NCBI RefSeq assembly: GCF_001696455.1
Contig: NZ_MAUJ01000016.1
Span: forward strand, 1-64,000
DNA: 64,000 nucleotides
Reading direction: 5' to 3'
Origin: Pseudoalteromonas luteoviolacea
GTDB lineage: Bacteria > Pseudomonadota > Gammaproteobacteria > Enterobacterales > Alteromonadaceae
In this document: positions 8,485 to 17,012 of the stretch, one piece after another
Position numbering within the stretch: the stretch's first letter is position 1
Layout of the letters: the number at the start of each line of letters is the position of its first letter
The notes under the pieces: generated by a model
What the model was told of the DNA's origin: nothing
Seen by the model: the letters and a program-made list of their open reading frames with translations, nothing else
Database searches by the model: none
Made by a program: the position numbers and the translations under genes

Positions 8485-9276
8485 TTGCAAACCTACTTAG
8501 AGCCTTGTATTGAATTAGCACAACTGGCTGGTAAAGCGATTATGGCGATTTACCAGAAAGAGGATATCGGCCAGCAAGAAAAATCCGATCACACACCTGT
8601 TACAGCAGCGGACCTTGCTGCCAATGAGGTGTTATTGACAGGCCTTTCGGCGCTGGCACCTGACATCCCCATCATGTCAGAAGAAACCCCCATTCCCCCA
8701 CTAGAGCAACGCCAGAGTTGGCAGCGTTATTGGTTGTTAGATCCAATGGATGGCACCGGTGAATTTATCCTAGAAAGTGGTGATTTTGCAGTGAATATTG
8801 CACTAATCGAAAACCATCAACCCGTGCTTGGAGTTATTCACTGGCCCGCAAAGGGCATCACCTACTTTGCAACGAAAGAAGGCGGTGCGTTTAAGCGTGA
8901 ACAAGGCCATGATGAACAGATTTTTGTTTCTCCGCCCGATACGTTAACGCTGGCTGTGAGCCGCAGACAGAAAATTGAAGCGGTGAGCCAGTATTTAAAT
9001 AGCCAGTTTGATACCATTGCACTTGGCTCATGTTCGCTAAAAGCGTGTATTATTGCAGAGGGTAAGGCCGATTGCTTTTTGCGAGTTGGTCCAACTGGAG
9101 AGTGGGATACAGGCGCGTCACAGATTATCGTTGAAGAAGCTGGCGGGTGTATCACTGATGCTGAGTTCAACCCATTGACCTATAACCAACGAGAAACCAC
9201 TGAAAATCCGGATTTCATCGTAATGGGTCATCCTGATTGGCAATTTCAAAAGCTGATTAGTCCTCATCAAAGGTAA
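8485..9276 (+). CDS. cysQ: 3'(2'),5'-bisphosphate nucleotidase CysQ
   Basis: The 263-residue enzyme removes the 3' phosphate from PAP (and PAPS), a by-product of sulfate assimilation and of ACP charging. It belongs to the inositol monophosphatase superfamily; the metal sites are seen as SEE (E66-E67), DPMDGT (D86-D89) and the C-terminal GEWDTGASQII segment. The start is a TTG at 8485 placed right after the nudE stop; AAAGGAGG ends six bases upstream, an almost ideal ribosome site, which supports the TTG start. Confidence 0.9.
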   Translation: MQTYLEPCIELAQLAGKAIMAIYQKEDIGQQEKSDHTPVTAADLAANEVLLTGLSALAPDIPIMSEETPIPPLEQRQSWQRYWLLDPMDGTGEFILESGDFAVNIALIENHQPVLGVIHWPAKGITYFATKEGGAFKREQGHDEQIFVSPPDTLTLAVSRRQKIEAVSQYLNSQFDTIALGSCSLKACIIAEGKADCFLRVGPTGEWDTGASQIIVEEAGGCITDAEFNPLTYNQRETTENPDFIVMGHPDWQFQKLISPHQR

Positions 9277-9430
9277 ACTAGTCATTGGCGAATGGTGCTT
9301 TTTAGAGAACTAGAACGTATAAAAAGCATCCCCAATGGTGGATTAAATAACGGAAAATGCTGCTTTCACGGTTAAATTTGATTGTTTGTGTGTTTTTTGA
9401 ACGCTTAAAAAATTAATTTTCGTCAAATCC

Positions 9431-9458
9431 TTGCAATAAAAATAAATTTAGATATTAT
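9431..9458 (+). promoter_or_regulatory. sigma70 promoter for tRNA-fMet
   Basis: TTGCAA (9431-9436) and TATTAT (9453-9458) are separated by 16 bases. The predicted start near 9465 is 60 bases before the tRNA, with GC-containing sequence just after the -10 box. Inferred from sequence only. Confidence 0.55.
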
Positions 9459-9524
9459 AGCGACCTCTTTACGGAAGAGCTTAAAAAGCACTTTTTTAAA
9501 GAGGCATCATTAGATGCATACAGG

Positions 9525-9601
<77 letters not shown>

Positions 9602-9819
9602 ATTTCTGTATCAGTCTAACTTTTCTTCAATTTTTTATTTTAGTGTTTATCTCTTGTCTTTTTTATTCGCATACTTAATTTTCAAATGCTGTGTTTTCGT
9701 CTTTGCTTTGGTTTCTATTCAGTTGTCGACACTGACACTTTAAACTTAAGTGCTTAGCAGTCGCGATTGACTGAACGAGTACAAAAATAAGGGCAAGCCT
9801 TCACTTACCCAATTAGACA

Positions 9820-11004
9820 TTAGAATTTTGCGGCGTATGCTTCAGCTTGCTTCCACACTCTAAGTGTATTGCCACCAAGGATAAGCTTAATGTCCTTTTC
9901 ACTATACCCTCTGTCTAGCAGGCCTTGAACTAAGTTGGGGTAAGTAGAAACATCTTTTAACCCTATGGGCAATGAATCACCCACGCCATCATAGTCTGAG
10001 CCAATACCAACATGCTCAATCCCAATTAACTTCACGACATGATCTATGTGATCTAATACTTGCTCTAATGTGGCAAATGGAAATGGGTTCCGAGCGATAT
10101 AGGCTGCGCGGAAATCAGTTTTATTAGCTCCGCGGCTGGTTGCTTCTTTTTCTTCGGTGCTGCGTTTGTCATACCAACTACGAGATGAAGAAGTAACAAA
10201 GCTCGAGCCAAAATTGATTTGGATTACGCCGCCATTTTTCTTTAATGCTAAGAGCATGTCATCATCCATATTGCGCTCAAACCCTGGCGTATATTTTCTC
10301 AGGGATGAATGAGAGGCAATCACAGGCACCTTTGACACTTCCATTACTTGATAAAATGCGGCATCAGAAATGTGGGAAACATCGATAAGCATGCCTATTT
10401 TATTCATTTCGACAACGAGTTGCTTACCAAAAGGGCTGAGGCCTTTCCACTTTCTACGGACGTCGTATGAAGAGTCAGAGATGTGGTTACTCTGCGAATG
10501 AGCAAGCGTAATGTATCGAACACCTCGGTCAAAAAAATGGGTAAGATTTGCGAGATCGCCTTCAATTGGCGAACCATTCTCCATGCCCATTGCGATAGAC
10601 ATCAAACCTTTATCAAACTGCGCTTCAATGTCTTTGGTGCTATATGCCATAGCAAATTTTTGAGGCGCACGTTGTGCTAGCGCTTCCATGCCATCAATGA
10701 GCTGATTGGCGAGTTGGTAGCTTTTCCCCTTACCTTCAAATTCTAGGCTGGCAGGAATATAAATTGACATGAACGGCGCATTGAGGCCCCCTTTCATCGC
10801 GCGAGGGTAATCAAAATCACCCCCTTCGGTTGCTTTTGATACATCATCCCATTTCTCATTTATGCGATAGGGAACATCAATATGCGTGTCGATCAGGAGG
10901 TTCTCTTGAGCCAAACGAATGGCACGTTCCGATGCGGAGTATTCTTTAGCATGAACCGATGAAACCGCTAATGCGAGAACACAAAGAGCTGAGCTTAACT
11001 TCAT
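9820..11004 (-). CDS. membrane dipeptidase (peptidase M19)
   Basis: The 394-residue zinc hydrolase of the renal dipeptidase family cleaves dipeptides, including D-amino acid-containing ones in some members. A signal peptide (MKLSSALCVLALAVSSVHA) sends it to the periplasm. The metal ligands are recognisable: HID (H41, D43) near the N-terminus, the MGMENG glutamate, and later the DVSH and ASHS histidines; GSDYDG near the C-terminus is also characteristic. Monocistronic, followed by no clear terminator. Confidence 0.9.
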   Translation of the reverse strand: MKLSSALCVLALAVSSVHAKEYSASERAIRLAQENLLIDTHIDVPYRINEKWDDVSKATEGGDFDYPRAMKGGLNAPFMSIYIPASLEFEGKGKSYQLANQLIDGMEALAQRAPQKFAMAYSTKDIEAQFDKGLMSIAMGMENGSPIEGDLANLTHFFDRGVRYITLAHSQSNHISDSSYDVRRKWKGLSPFGKQLVVEMNKIGMLIDVSHISDAAFYQVMEVSKVPVIASHSSLRKYTPGFERNMDDDMLLALKKNGGVIQINFGSSFVTSSSRSWYDKRSTEEKEATSRGANKTDFRAAYIARNPFPFATLEQVLDHIDHVVKLIGIEHVGIGSDYDGVGDSLPIGLKDVSTYPNLVQGLLDRGYSEKDIKLILGGNTLRVWKQAEAYAAKF

Positions 11005-11090
11005 TTTTGCGCCTTTATTATGATTGTGAAGTTTGATTGTAACAACTAATTCACGCGGCTCAATCCCAAAAACAGCATTCTCGTTCAGTA

Positions 11091-11345
11091 TTAATAAATA
11101 GGTTCAGATTGGTAATCTTCGCTTTGCATCGCTTGGAACTGAGCTTTACTCACAATATTGACTGATTCGTGTAATTCAGAGAATACGATTAAGGCCTCAC
11201 CGCTTTGCAGTTGCGCTTTGACTTGTGCGACTTTTTGCTCTGTCGTTACTTCACTGTCACCATAGTCAGTTCCTTCACGTAAGACATAGTGCTCAATAAG
11301 GGTAACTAGGGTGGTTGGGTCAATCTGTTGATATGGGATCAGCAT
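11091..11345 (-). CDS. yheU: YheU family protein
   Basis: A small (84-residue) cytoplasmic protein of unknown function. MLIPYQQI, VLREGTDYG and the SGEALIVFSELHESVNI segment follow E. coli YheU closely. I start it at the ATG giving MLIPYQ rather than at a GTG three codons earlier, because this matches the family N-terminus. It follows yheT by 8 bases, the same order as in E. coli, and is very likely co-transcribed with it. Confidence 0.85.
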   Translation of the reverse strand: MLIPYQQIDPTTLVTLIEHYVLREGTDYGDSEVTTEQKVAQVKAQLQSGEALIVFSELHESVNIVSKAQFQAMQSEDYQSEPIY

Positions 11346-11353
11346 AAATGTCA

Positions 11354-12334
11354 CTATTTAATAAGAGAATGAATATAGGCTGGCACGACTTGCTCCAGCC
11401 AATATATGGGTTTAAGGGGGTTTGCTCCAGCGATAAAGCCGACATGCCCCCCGCGCTGTGATACAGCCAGCTGAACATGTTTGCTGATCTGTGCTGCAAC
11501 AGGTACTGCCTGTTTAGATAACATGGGATCATCTTCTGCATGGATCAGTAAGGTTGGTGTTTCAATCAGGCTTAAATAAGGTTGAGAGCTGGCCTGCGCG
11601 TAATAATCTTCAGCGCCTTTAAAGCCATGCAATGGCGCTGTTACTTGATCATCGAATTGCCATAGGTCGTTAATGTCGGCGAGTTGCGCTGCATTTAATG
11701 GAATTTGACCACTTATTTGATCAAGCTTTCGTGAGAACGACTTTTTCATTCTATCTAACAAGTATTTTTGATACAGCTTAAAGCAACTCTTTCGGATCAC
11801 TTGGCAAGAAGAGGATAAGTGATAAGGGGCGGAAACAACCGCGGCACCTTGCAACCCACTGCTTTGACCGCGCTCGCCCAAATACTTCGCGAGCACATTC
11901 CCACCCAAAGAAAACCCAACCGCAAACAAGGCGCGATTGGGAAAGCGTGCTTGTAATGTTTTAATCAGGTGGCCAAGATCTTGCGTTTCACCACTATGGT
12001 AAGCCCTCGCTTGCTTATTGACCTCACGAGAACAGTTCCGAAAGTGCATCAGCACAGCATCAAGTCCAGTTTTGGTAAGGGCTTGCAGCATACCTTTGGC
12101 ATAAAAGCTATGAATGTTGCCCTCTAAACCATGTAAGACAACCACTAAAGGAGCCTGCCTATTGCCATTTTTAGCCCACGCTAATTCAAGGAAATCATCA
12201 TCGGGTGTTTGAAGATGTTCATAATGGACATTGGCTTTGAGTCTGGGCCTAAATGCTCTTGGGAGTATTGTTTGTGCGTGACGGTTACGCATCCACCAAG
12301 CTGGTCTAAAAGTAAGATCAAGCTGTTGTGACAT
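11354..12334 (-). CDS. yheT: alpha/beta-fold hydrolase YheT
   Basis: The 326-residue putative hydrolase/esterase of the YheT (AB-hydrolase 4) family has the HGLEG oxyanion-side loop, nucleophile elbow GFSLGGN (S142), an acidic residue in HAEDDP and a C-terminal GGHVGF histidine. The N-terminal FRPAWWMRNRHAQTILP is a hallmark of the family. Substrate unknown. It lies directly upstream of yheU, as in enterobacteria. Confidence 0.88.
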   Translation of the reverse strand: MSQQLDLTFRPAWWMRNRHAQTILPRAFRPRLKANVHYEHLQTPDDDFLELAWAKNGNRQAPLVVVLHGLEGNIHSFYAKGMLQALTKTGLDAVLMHFRNCSREVNKQARAYHSGETQDLGHLIKTLQARFPNRALFAVGFSLGGNVLAKYLGERGQSSGLQGAAVVSAPYHLSSSCQVIRKSCFKLYQKYLLDRMKKSFSRKLDQISGQIPLNAAQLADINDLWQFDDQVTAPLHGFKGAEDYYAQASSQPYLSLIETPTLLIHAEDDPMLSKQAVPVAAQISKHVQLAVSQRGGHVGFIAGANPLKPIYWLEQVVPAYIHSLIK

Positions 12335-12430
12335 AAATCAGAAAAGTTCTCTTGCTAACACTTTAACGCTGCCAGTGTATCAGAGCTGGGCATAAAAGAT
12401 AATTAACGGTACGAAATAAGGCGGTTGAAA

Positions 12431-12469
12431 ATAAAAAGCACCCGACCAGCTGGGCTGATAAGGTGCTTT
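12431..12469 (-). terminator. intrinsic terminator after the DUF3149 gene
   Basis: Read on the minus strand, AAAGCACC and GGTGCTTT form an 8-bp stem around a loop that includes a small CAGC/GCTG pairing, followed by TTATTTT. It lies about 70 bases after the stop codon of the small membrane protein gene. Confidence 0.7.
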
Positions 12470-12536
12470 GTGCGTCGTGCTTAATTCTTGAAACGGGAAC
12501 TAAATTTGCTTAACAATTTTTTCGAACTACATGTGT

Positions 12537-12677
12537 TTACTCAGGTACTTCTGCTTCATTGACCTTTTTGACGAAGTAGTAAACATAGTAAATGCACAGC
12601 GCGATCACGATCCCAAGTATGCCAAAAGATAAAAACAACACTGGGTCGGTAAAGAAATCTCTAAAGAATACGTTCAT
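12537..12677 (-). CDS. DUF3149-type single-pass membrane microprotein
   Basis: A 46-residue protein beginning MNVFFRDFFTDP, then a hydrophobic helix of about 21 residues (VLFLSFGILGIVIALCIYY) and a short YFVKKV basic tail. This is the layout of DUF3149 proteins (a 'DLF-DPVLLLSFGGL' start and one membrane span). An AGGAGA ribosome site lies 7 bases before the ATG. Function unknown. An FNR-like site and a -10 box upstream (12709-12750) suggest oxygen-responsive expression. Confidence 0.8.
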   Translation of the reverse strand: MNVFFRDFFTDPVLFLSFGILGIVIALCIYYVYYFVKKVNEAEVPE

Positions 12678-12708
12678 GGCTGTGTCTCCTCAATTTGTCG
12701 ATGAGTAA

Positions 12709-12750
12709 ATAGTAGAGGAGCACCCGTATGATCGTTATGATCGAGATCAA
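12709..12750 (-). promoter_or_regulatory. FNR-like site and -10 box for the DUF3149 gene
   Basis: ATGAT-CGAG-ATCAA (12737-12750) matches nine of ten bases of the FNR consensus TTGAT-N4-ATCAA. On the minus strand TACTAT lies at 12714-12709, predicting a start near 12702; the site centre would then be at about -41.5, the class II activator position. A second site, TTGAT-CTTG-ATCAT, is at 12787-12800. CRP-family relatives can share such sites, so the regulator is an inference. Confidence 0.55.
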
Positions 12751-12796
12751 GTTTATAAATTAACCGATATTGACTCGTGTTAACGCTTGATCTTGA

Positions 12797-13243
12797 TCAT
12801 GATTTAGCGCGGAGAAACCGTTGTACGAGGGACTCTGGCAAGTATAGTGCAAGGTTATTAGCGCTTATATTATATGATATTGAGCAGGTGTTTACTTGCT
12901 CAATCAGATAGTGCTGTTGGAGCTTTTCTAGTTCAAGCTCTGCTTTAAGCAGACTTAATCGTGCCGCAGAGTAGTTGGGGCTAGCACTGTGCTCGTTTTT
13001 TAACGTATGACGGATAATGCGATAGGGTGACAGCAGCTGCTCATCTAATTGCGTCGCACACTGGATCAAAGCGTCGACATCAGCTTGCGAAAGCTGTTGA
13101 TTGAGATCAGTAATATAGTCTAGTAGCAAGCACACATTGACGTTTTTGCCATGGGCATTTTGGAAGTGCAGGAGCACTTCCTCCACCTGCTTATTAGTGT
13201 AGAGTTGGCATGCGTAGTGCCAAAAAAGATCTTGCTTTAGCAT
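12797..13243 (-). CDS. TIGR02444 family protein
   Basis: The 148-residue cytoplasmic protein of unknown function begins LFWHYACQLYTNKQVEEVLLHFQNAHGKNVNVCLLLDYI-like, typical of the TIGR02444 family found next to yheS in many gammaproteobacteria. It is rich in helices with no signal peptide. Its start overlaps the end of the ABC-F gene by 7 bases, so translational coupling is likely. Confidence 0.82.
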   Translation of the reverse strand: MLKQDLFWHYACQLYTNKQVEEVLLHFQNAHGKNVNVCLLLDYITDLNQQLSQADVDALIQCATQLDEQLLSPYRIIRHTLKNEHSASPNYSAARLSLLKAELELEKLQQHYLIEQVNTCSISYNISANNLALYLPESLVQRFLRAKS

Positions 13244-15159
13244 ACAGTACCGCTTTCAGCGAACTGGCGTTCTTTTTCTTCTAACTCTTCAAGTGCGATG
13301 AGTAACGACTCCTCTGTGTCGTTTAGCTCAGGGGTTAACTTAGCTTGCTGTGCCAATAGTTCCGAGAGTTTAGCTTTGTTTTCAGCTTCGTACAGCGAAT
13401 TATCGGCGAGCTGGTTCTCTACTTCTGTAAGTGTACTAGTGAGCTTATCGAGCGATTTTTCTAACTTGTCTATGGATTTTTTTAGAGGCTGTACTGACTT
13501 TCTGAACTCAGCTTCTAAGCGTTTTTGCTCTTTGCGGTTAACACTTGAGTGTGCCTTTTCATCAACAGCTGGCTTTTGTTTTGCTTCTTTATTGGCATTG
13601 AGTAGCCATTGATAATATTCATCAAGGTCATAACCAAAAGCGGACACAGTGCCATTGTCGACAAGGTAGTATTCATCAGCGGTATTTTTCAACATATGGC
13701 GATCGTGGGAGACGGTCACCATCGCGCCTTCAAACCCTTGTAATGCCATCACCAGCGCATGACGCATCTCTAGATCTAAATGGTTGGTCGGTTCATCCAG
13801 TAATAAGAGGTTAGGCTGTTGATATACCAGCATAGCCAGTACCAGGCGGGCCTTTTCTCCACCTGAAAATGGTGCAACAGGTTCAAGGGCTTTGTCACCA
13901 TGAAAGGCAAATCCCCCAAGAAAATCCCTTAGGGTTTGTTCTGTGGCTTGAGGATCAAGTCGCTGTAAATGTGTGACAGCACTGGCTTGTAGGTCTAGTG
14001 ATTCTAATTGGTGCTGTGCAAAGTATCCCACTTTTAGCCCTTGGTGCTGAAATACTTCACCCGCTTGAGGTTTTATATCACCTGCAAGCAGTTTGATAAG
14101 CGTTGACTTACCCGCACCATTTCTACCCAGTAATGCAATTCTGCTGCCTGGTACTAAATTGAGCTTTATTTGGTGTAAAATGGTCACATCGCCATAACCC
14201 GCTTGTGCTTGGTCGAGCGTCATCAGTGGGTTAGGGATATTCTCCGGATTTACAAATTCGAAGCTAAAAGGTGAGTCTGCATGTGCAGGCGCGAGCTTTT
14301 CCATCCGCTCGAGTGCTTTTACACGACTTTGGGCTTGCTTGGCTTTACTTGCTTTTGCTTTAAAGCGTGTAATGAACTTTTCTAAGTGCGCAATGGTTTC
14401 TTGCTGCTTGTCATACATAGCCTGCTGCTGTGCCATACGCTCTGCTTTTTGACGTTCAAACTGTGAGTAATGTCCTTTATAGACATTGATGCACTGCTGA
14501 TCGATGTGCCAAATCTGATCTATGACTGCATCTAAGAACTCTCTGTCGTGAGAGATCAGCACTAACGTCCCTTGATAGGCTTTTAGAAAGCGTTCCAGCC
14601 AATAAACGGCATCAAGATCGAGGTGGTTGGTAGGTTCATCGAGCAGCAGTAAGTCGGCATCTCTGATCAGAGCCTGTGCGAGGTTAAGACGCATGCGCCA
14701 TCCACCTGAAAACTCACTGACGGCAAACGTCAGCTGCTCGTTACTAAAGCCTAGCCCATGAAGCAGCTCTCCCGCTTTGGCTTCAATGCCATAACCACCC
14801 ACTAGCTCAAGTTGTTGGTGGATCTTAGCTTGCTGTTCACCATCCGCATTGGCTTCGGCTTGGTGAAGGGCTTCACGTAATGCGTAATACTGCTGATGGC
14901 CTTGTAACACATATTCAAGGGCGGAAATAGATAATGCAGGTGTTTCCTGTTTTACGGATGCGATAGACCAATCTTTAGGGATCTGAAAATCACCGGCATC
15001 TGCGTGCAATTGCGATTTCAACAAAGCAAATAGGGAGGATTTACCACAGCCATTGGCACCGACTAGGCCGACTTTATGCTGGGGAAATAAAGTTGCACTG
15101 GCATTTTTTAGCAGTGTTTTACCACCACGTAACAGTTCAATATCAGAAAGTTGGATCAT
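13237..15159 (-). CDS. yheS: ABC-F family ATPase YheS
   Basis: The 640-residue protein has two ABC ATPase domains in one chain and no membrane segments. The Walker A motifs are GANGCGKSS (near residue 35) and GRNGAGKST (near 345), with SGGWRMR and SGGEKARL signatures and DEPTNHLD Walker B motifs in both halves. A charged, coiled-coil C-terminal tail follows residue 530. ABC-F proteins of this type act on the ribosome rather than in transport. It is divergent from yheV. Confidence 0.9.
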   Translation of the reverse strand: MIQLSDIELLRGGKTLLKNASATLFPQHKVGLVGANGCGKSSLFALLKSQLHADAGDFQIPKDWSIASVKQETPALSISALEYVLQGHQQYYALREALHQAEANADGEQQAKIHQQLELVGGYGIEAKAGELLHGLGFSNEQLTFAVSEFSGGWRMRLNLAQALIRDADLLLLDEPTNHLDLDAVYWLERFLKAYQGTLVLISHDREFLDAVIDQIWHIDQQCINVYKGHYSQFERQKAERMAQQQAMYDKQQETIAHLEKFITRFKAKASKAKQAQSRVKALERMEKLAPAHADSPFSFEFVNPENIPNPLMTLDQAQAGYGDVTILHQIKLNLVPGSRIALLGRNGAGKSTLIKLLAGDIKPQAGEVFQHQGLKVGYFAQHQLESLDLQASAVTHLQRLDPQATEQTLRDFLGGFAFHGDKALEPVAPFSGGEKARLVLAMLVYQQPNLLLLDEPTNHLDLEMRHALVMALQGFEGAMVTVSHDRHMLKNTADEYYLVDNGTVSAFGYDLDEYYQWLLNANKEAKQKPAVDEKAHSSVNRKEQKRLEAEFRKSVQPLKKSIDKLEKSLDKLTSTLTEVENQLADNSLYEAENKAKLSELLAQQAKLTPELNDTEESLLIALEELEEKERQFAESGTVC

Positions 15160-15282
15160 AATACGCTCGACTTAAATCTTCTGGCTGAATGATAGCATGG
15201 ATCTATTACTCAGCGACAAGCGTATCAAAGCGCGATGAACTAATATAAAATAACCCTTTCACAGAGAAGGTGGGGTAGTATT

Positions 15283-15483
15283 GTGAGAACTAAAAAGCGT
15301 TTTATCGCGGGGGCATCATGCCCTGCATGTAATAAAATGGATGTCATGATGTTGTATAAAGAACATGATGTAGAAAAAGTTGAGTGCGTCGCGTGTGGTC
15401 ATTCAATGACACAACCAGAAGAAGCGGTGCAGGCATCCACCCGTCAATTTGAACAAGTGATTGGTGTGTTTAAGCCTCAGTAG
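15283..15483 (+). CDS. yheV: YheV family zinc-ribbon protein
   Basis: A 66-residue protein with a four-cysteine zinc ribbon: C13-x2-C16 and C35-x2-C38. The sequence RFIAGASCPAC...ECVACGH matches E. coli YheV. The start is GTG at 15283 with GAAGGTGGGG upstream. In E. coli yheV lies between slyD and kefB in the same neighbourhood. Function unknown; a role in nucleic acid or ribosome contact is often assumed for such ribbons. Confidence 0.85.
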   Translation: MRTKKRFIAGASCPACNKMDVMMLYKEHDVEKVECVACGHSMTQPEEAVQASTRQFEQVIGVFKPQ

Positions 15484-15526
15484 ACGAGGCTGCGATGCGC
15501 AACATGGCGCACCCCATTGATCTCGG

Positions 15527-15739
15527 CTAGTAGTGCGGTGGTGGTGGTTCTTGTTCAACTGGCATCATGTTATTGTCTTTGCCTTCACTAATTTTTTGAG
15601 CCAGCAATTTGATTTGATGTTGCATGGTAGCCAGCCGAGACTGATGTATTTTCAATTCATCGTTGAGCGTTTCTATGGTGTCTTCTTGAAAGGCAACTTT
15701 TGCTTCTAGATCGATCACGCGGTTTTCTAATTCTGTCAT
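15527..15739 (-). CDS. slyX: SlyX protein
   Basis: A 70-residue protein that is almost entirely a coiled coil (heptads through EDTIETLNDELKIHQSRLATMQHQIKLLAQKI) with a PPPPHY tail, the diagnostic end of the SlyX family. Its role is unknown, though the gene sits next to slyD or fkpA in many gammaproteobacteria. Its ATG overlaps the TAA of the upstream WD40 gene (TAATG), so the two are translationally coupled. Confidence 0.9.
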   Translation of the reverse strand: MTELENRVIDLEAKVAFQEDTIETLNDELKIHQSRLATMQHQIKLLAQKISEGKDNNMMPVEQEPPPPHY

Positions 15740-16737
15740 TACTCTTTTACTCTTTCGAATTGTTCCATTAAGCCACTTGAGCTTTCTGTTACAAGTAGTG
15801 CATCTCTTTTCGCAAATGCAACGTCAAATACAACGGCTGATTTTGGTCGGCTTCCTTCACGGGGTTTAACGAGCCAAGTATCTAATTTAGCACCGTCACT
15901 TACTCTCCACAGTGTGAGTTGACGATTGGGTGAGCCCGTAGCGAGAAGATCTCCCTGTTGATTGAAACGCACAGCGCTAAAGATTTTCTGGCGAGCAATA
16001 TACTGCAATTGTGCCACAAGATCACCTGAGGTGAGTTGCCATATGCTGGCTTTTTTCATGCTATCAGCAGTAAATGCATAGCGCCCCTGCGGATCGAGTG
16101 CGACTTTGGTCACTCTGCTGGGGTGATTGAAACGATGTAACACTTGTCCCGTTCTGGTGTCCCAAAAGTAAGCGCTATAGTCATTAGCACCTGTTAGCGC
16201 AAAGTGGCCATTGGGGGATAGCGCAATGCTGTTAATTTTTTCTTGGTGACCAAGGAACTCTAAGCGTCTTCCACTATCTAAGTCGAGATGGACAACGACA
16301 TTGTCGCTGCGACCATACAGTACATAACGACCATTATTACTTACAGCAATGTCTCGAATTGTGCCTGTATCTATCTGATAATAGCCAATATTATTACCGT
16401 CAGATAATCGCCAAACGGCAAAACGGTTACTGGCTGCGGTTACCGCGGTCGAATTGTCGTGTGCAATAGCAAGAGAGTGGACTAAGTCGTCAGGCTGATC
16501 AGAATGTGTCCACTGATATTGCAGCCCGTGCGCCTTGTTGTCCCACAAAACTACGCCGTGTTCGACAGATGACACTAAACTGTAACGACCGTCGTGTGAA
16601 ATAGCTGCTGCAAATGCACCTCTCGCAGCATGTTCTACCGTCAGGTTTGCTTTTGAGCTGTCCGGTGAACACCCAGATACTGCAACGATTGCGGTACTTA
16701 TTAAGAGTAGTATGTGCATTTTAGAAAATTTGGCCAT
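15739..16737 (-). CDS. WD40-repeat lipoprotein
   Basis: A protein of about 332 residues with a lipoprotein signal (MAKFSKMHILLLISTAIVAVSGC, C23 lipidated). The rest forms about six or seven WD40-type blades, seen as repeats ending in LWD, VWRLSDG, YFWDTRTG, IWQLTSG and LWRVSDG. The propeller is expected on the periplasmic side of a membrane as a binding platform; partner unknown. I start at this ATG because it begins the signal peptide; a longer open frame upstream has no signal. slyX is coupled downstream. Confidence 0.8.
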   Translation of the reverse strand: MAKFSKMHILLLISTAIVAVSGCSPDSSKANLTVEHAARGAFAAAISHDGRYSLVSSVEHGVVLWDNKAHGLQYQWTHSDQPDDLVHSLAIAHDNSTAVTAASNRFAVWRLSDGNNIGYYQIDTGTIRDIAVSNNGRYVLYGRSDNVVVHLDLDSGRRLEFLGHQEKINSIALSPNGHFALTGANDYSAYFWDTRTGQVLHRFNHPSRVTKVALDPQGRYAFTADSMKKASIWQLTSGDLVAQLQYIARQKIFSAVRFNQQGDLLATGSPNRQLTLWRVSDGAKLDTWLVKPREGSRPKSAVVFDVAFAKRDALLVTESSSGLMEQFERVKE

Positions 16738-16809
16738 AAATTCGGTATTTCCCCTTAACTCTATGATTTTCACCGAGTAGACTAGTGGTAAAATTGATTG
16801 GCCCACAAA

Positions 16810-16881
16810 CCTGATATTAGCGTATCAGGGAACTAATGTCGTCTATCGCACTGATATTTCCACTGGTGGAGTTGTATCAGT
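16810..16881. promoter_or_regulatory. four CTGATA/TATCAG half-sites between divergent genes
   Basis: CCTGATA (16810-16816) faces TATCAGG (16823-16829) across 6 bases, and ACTGATA (16850-16856) faces TATCAGT (16875-16881) across 18 bases. The same half-site thus occurs four times in 72 bases between the WD40 gene and fkpA. It could be an operator pair or local secondary structure. The regulator is not known. Confidence 0.4.
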
Positions 16882-17012
16882 GAGCTTCTTGGCTTTGACG
16901 GCAATGAGTGATAATGTGACATCACCTTTTTTATATTAATAATTATTTAACAAGACAATGAGGTTAGAGAGCAACATTGGTTTCTAGCTGCTCGGATGTC
17001 GGAGAAAATAAA

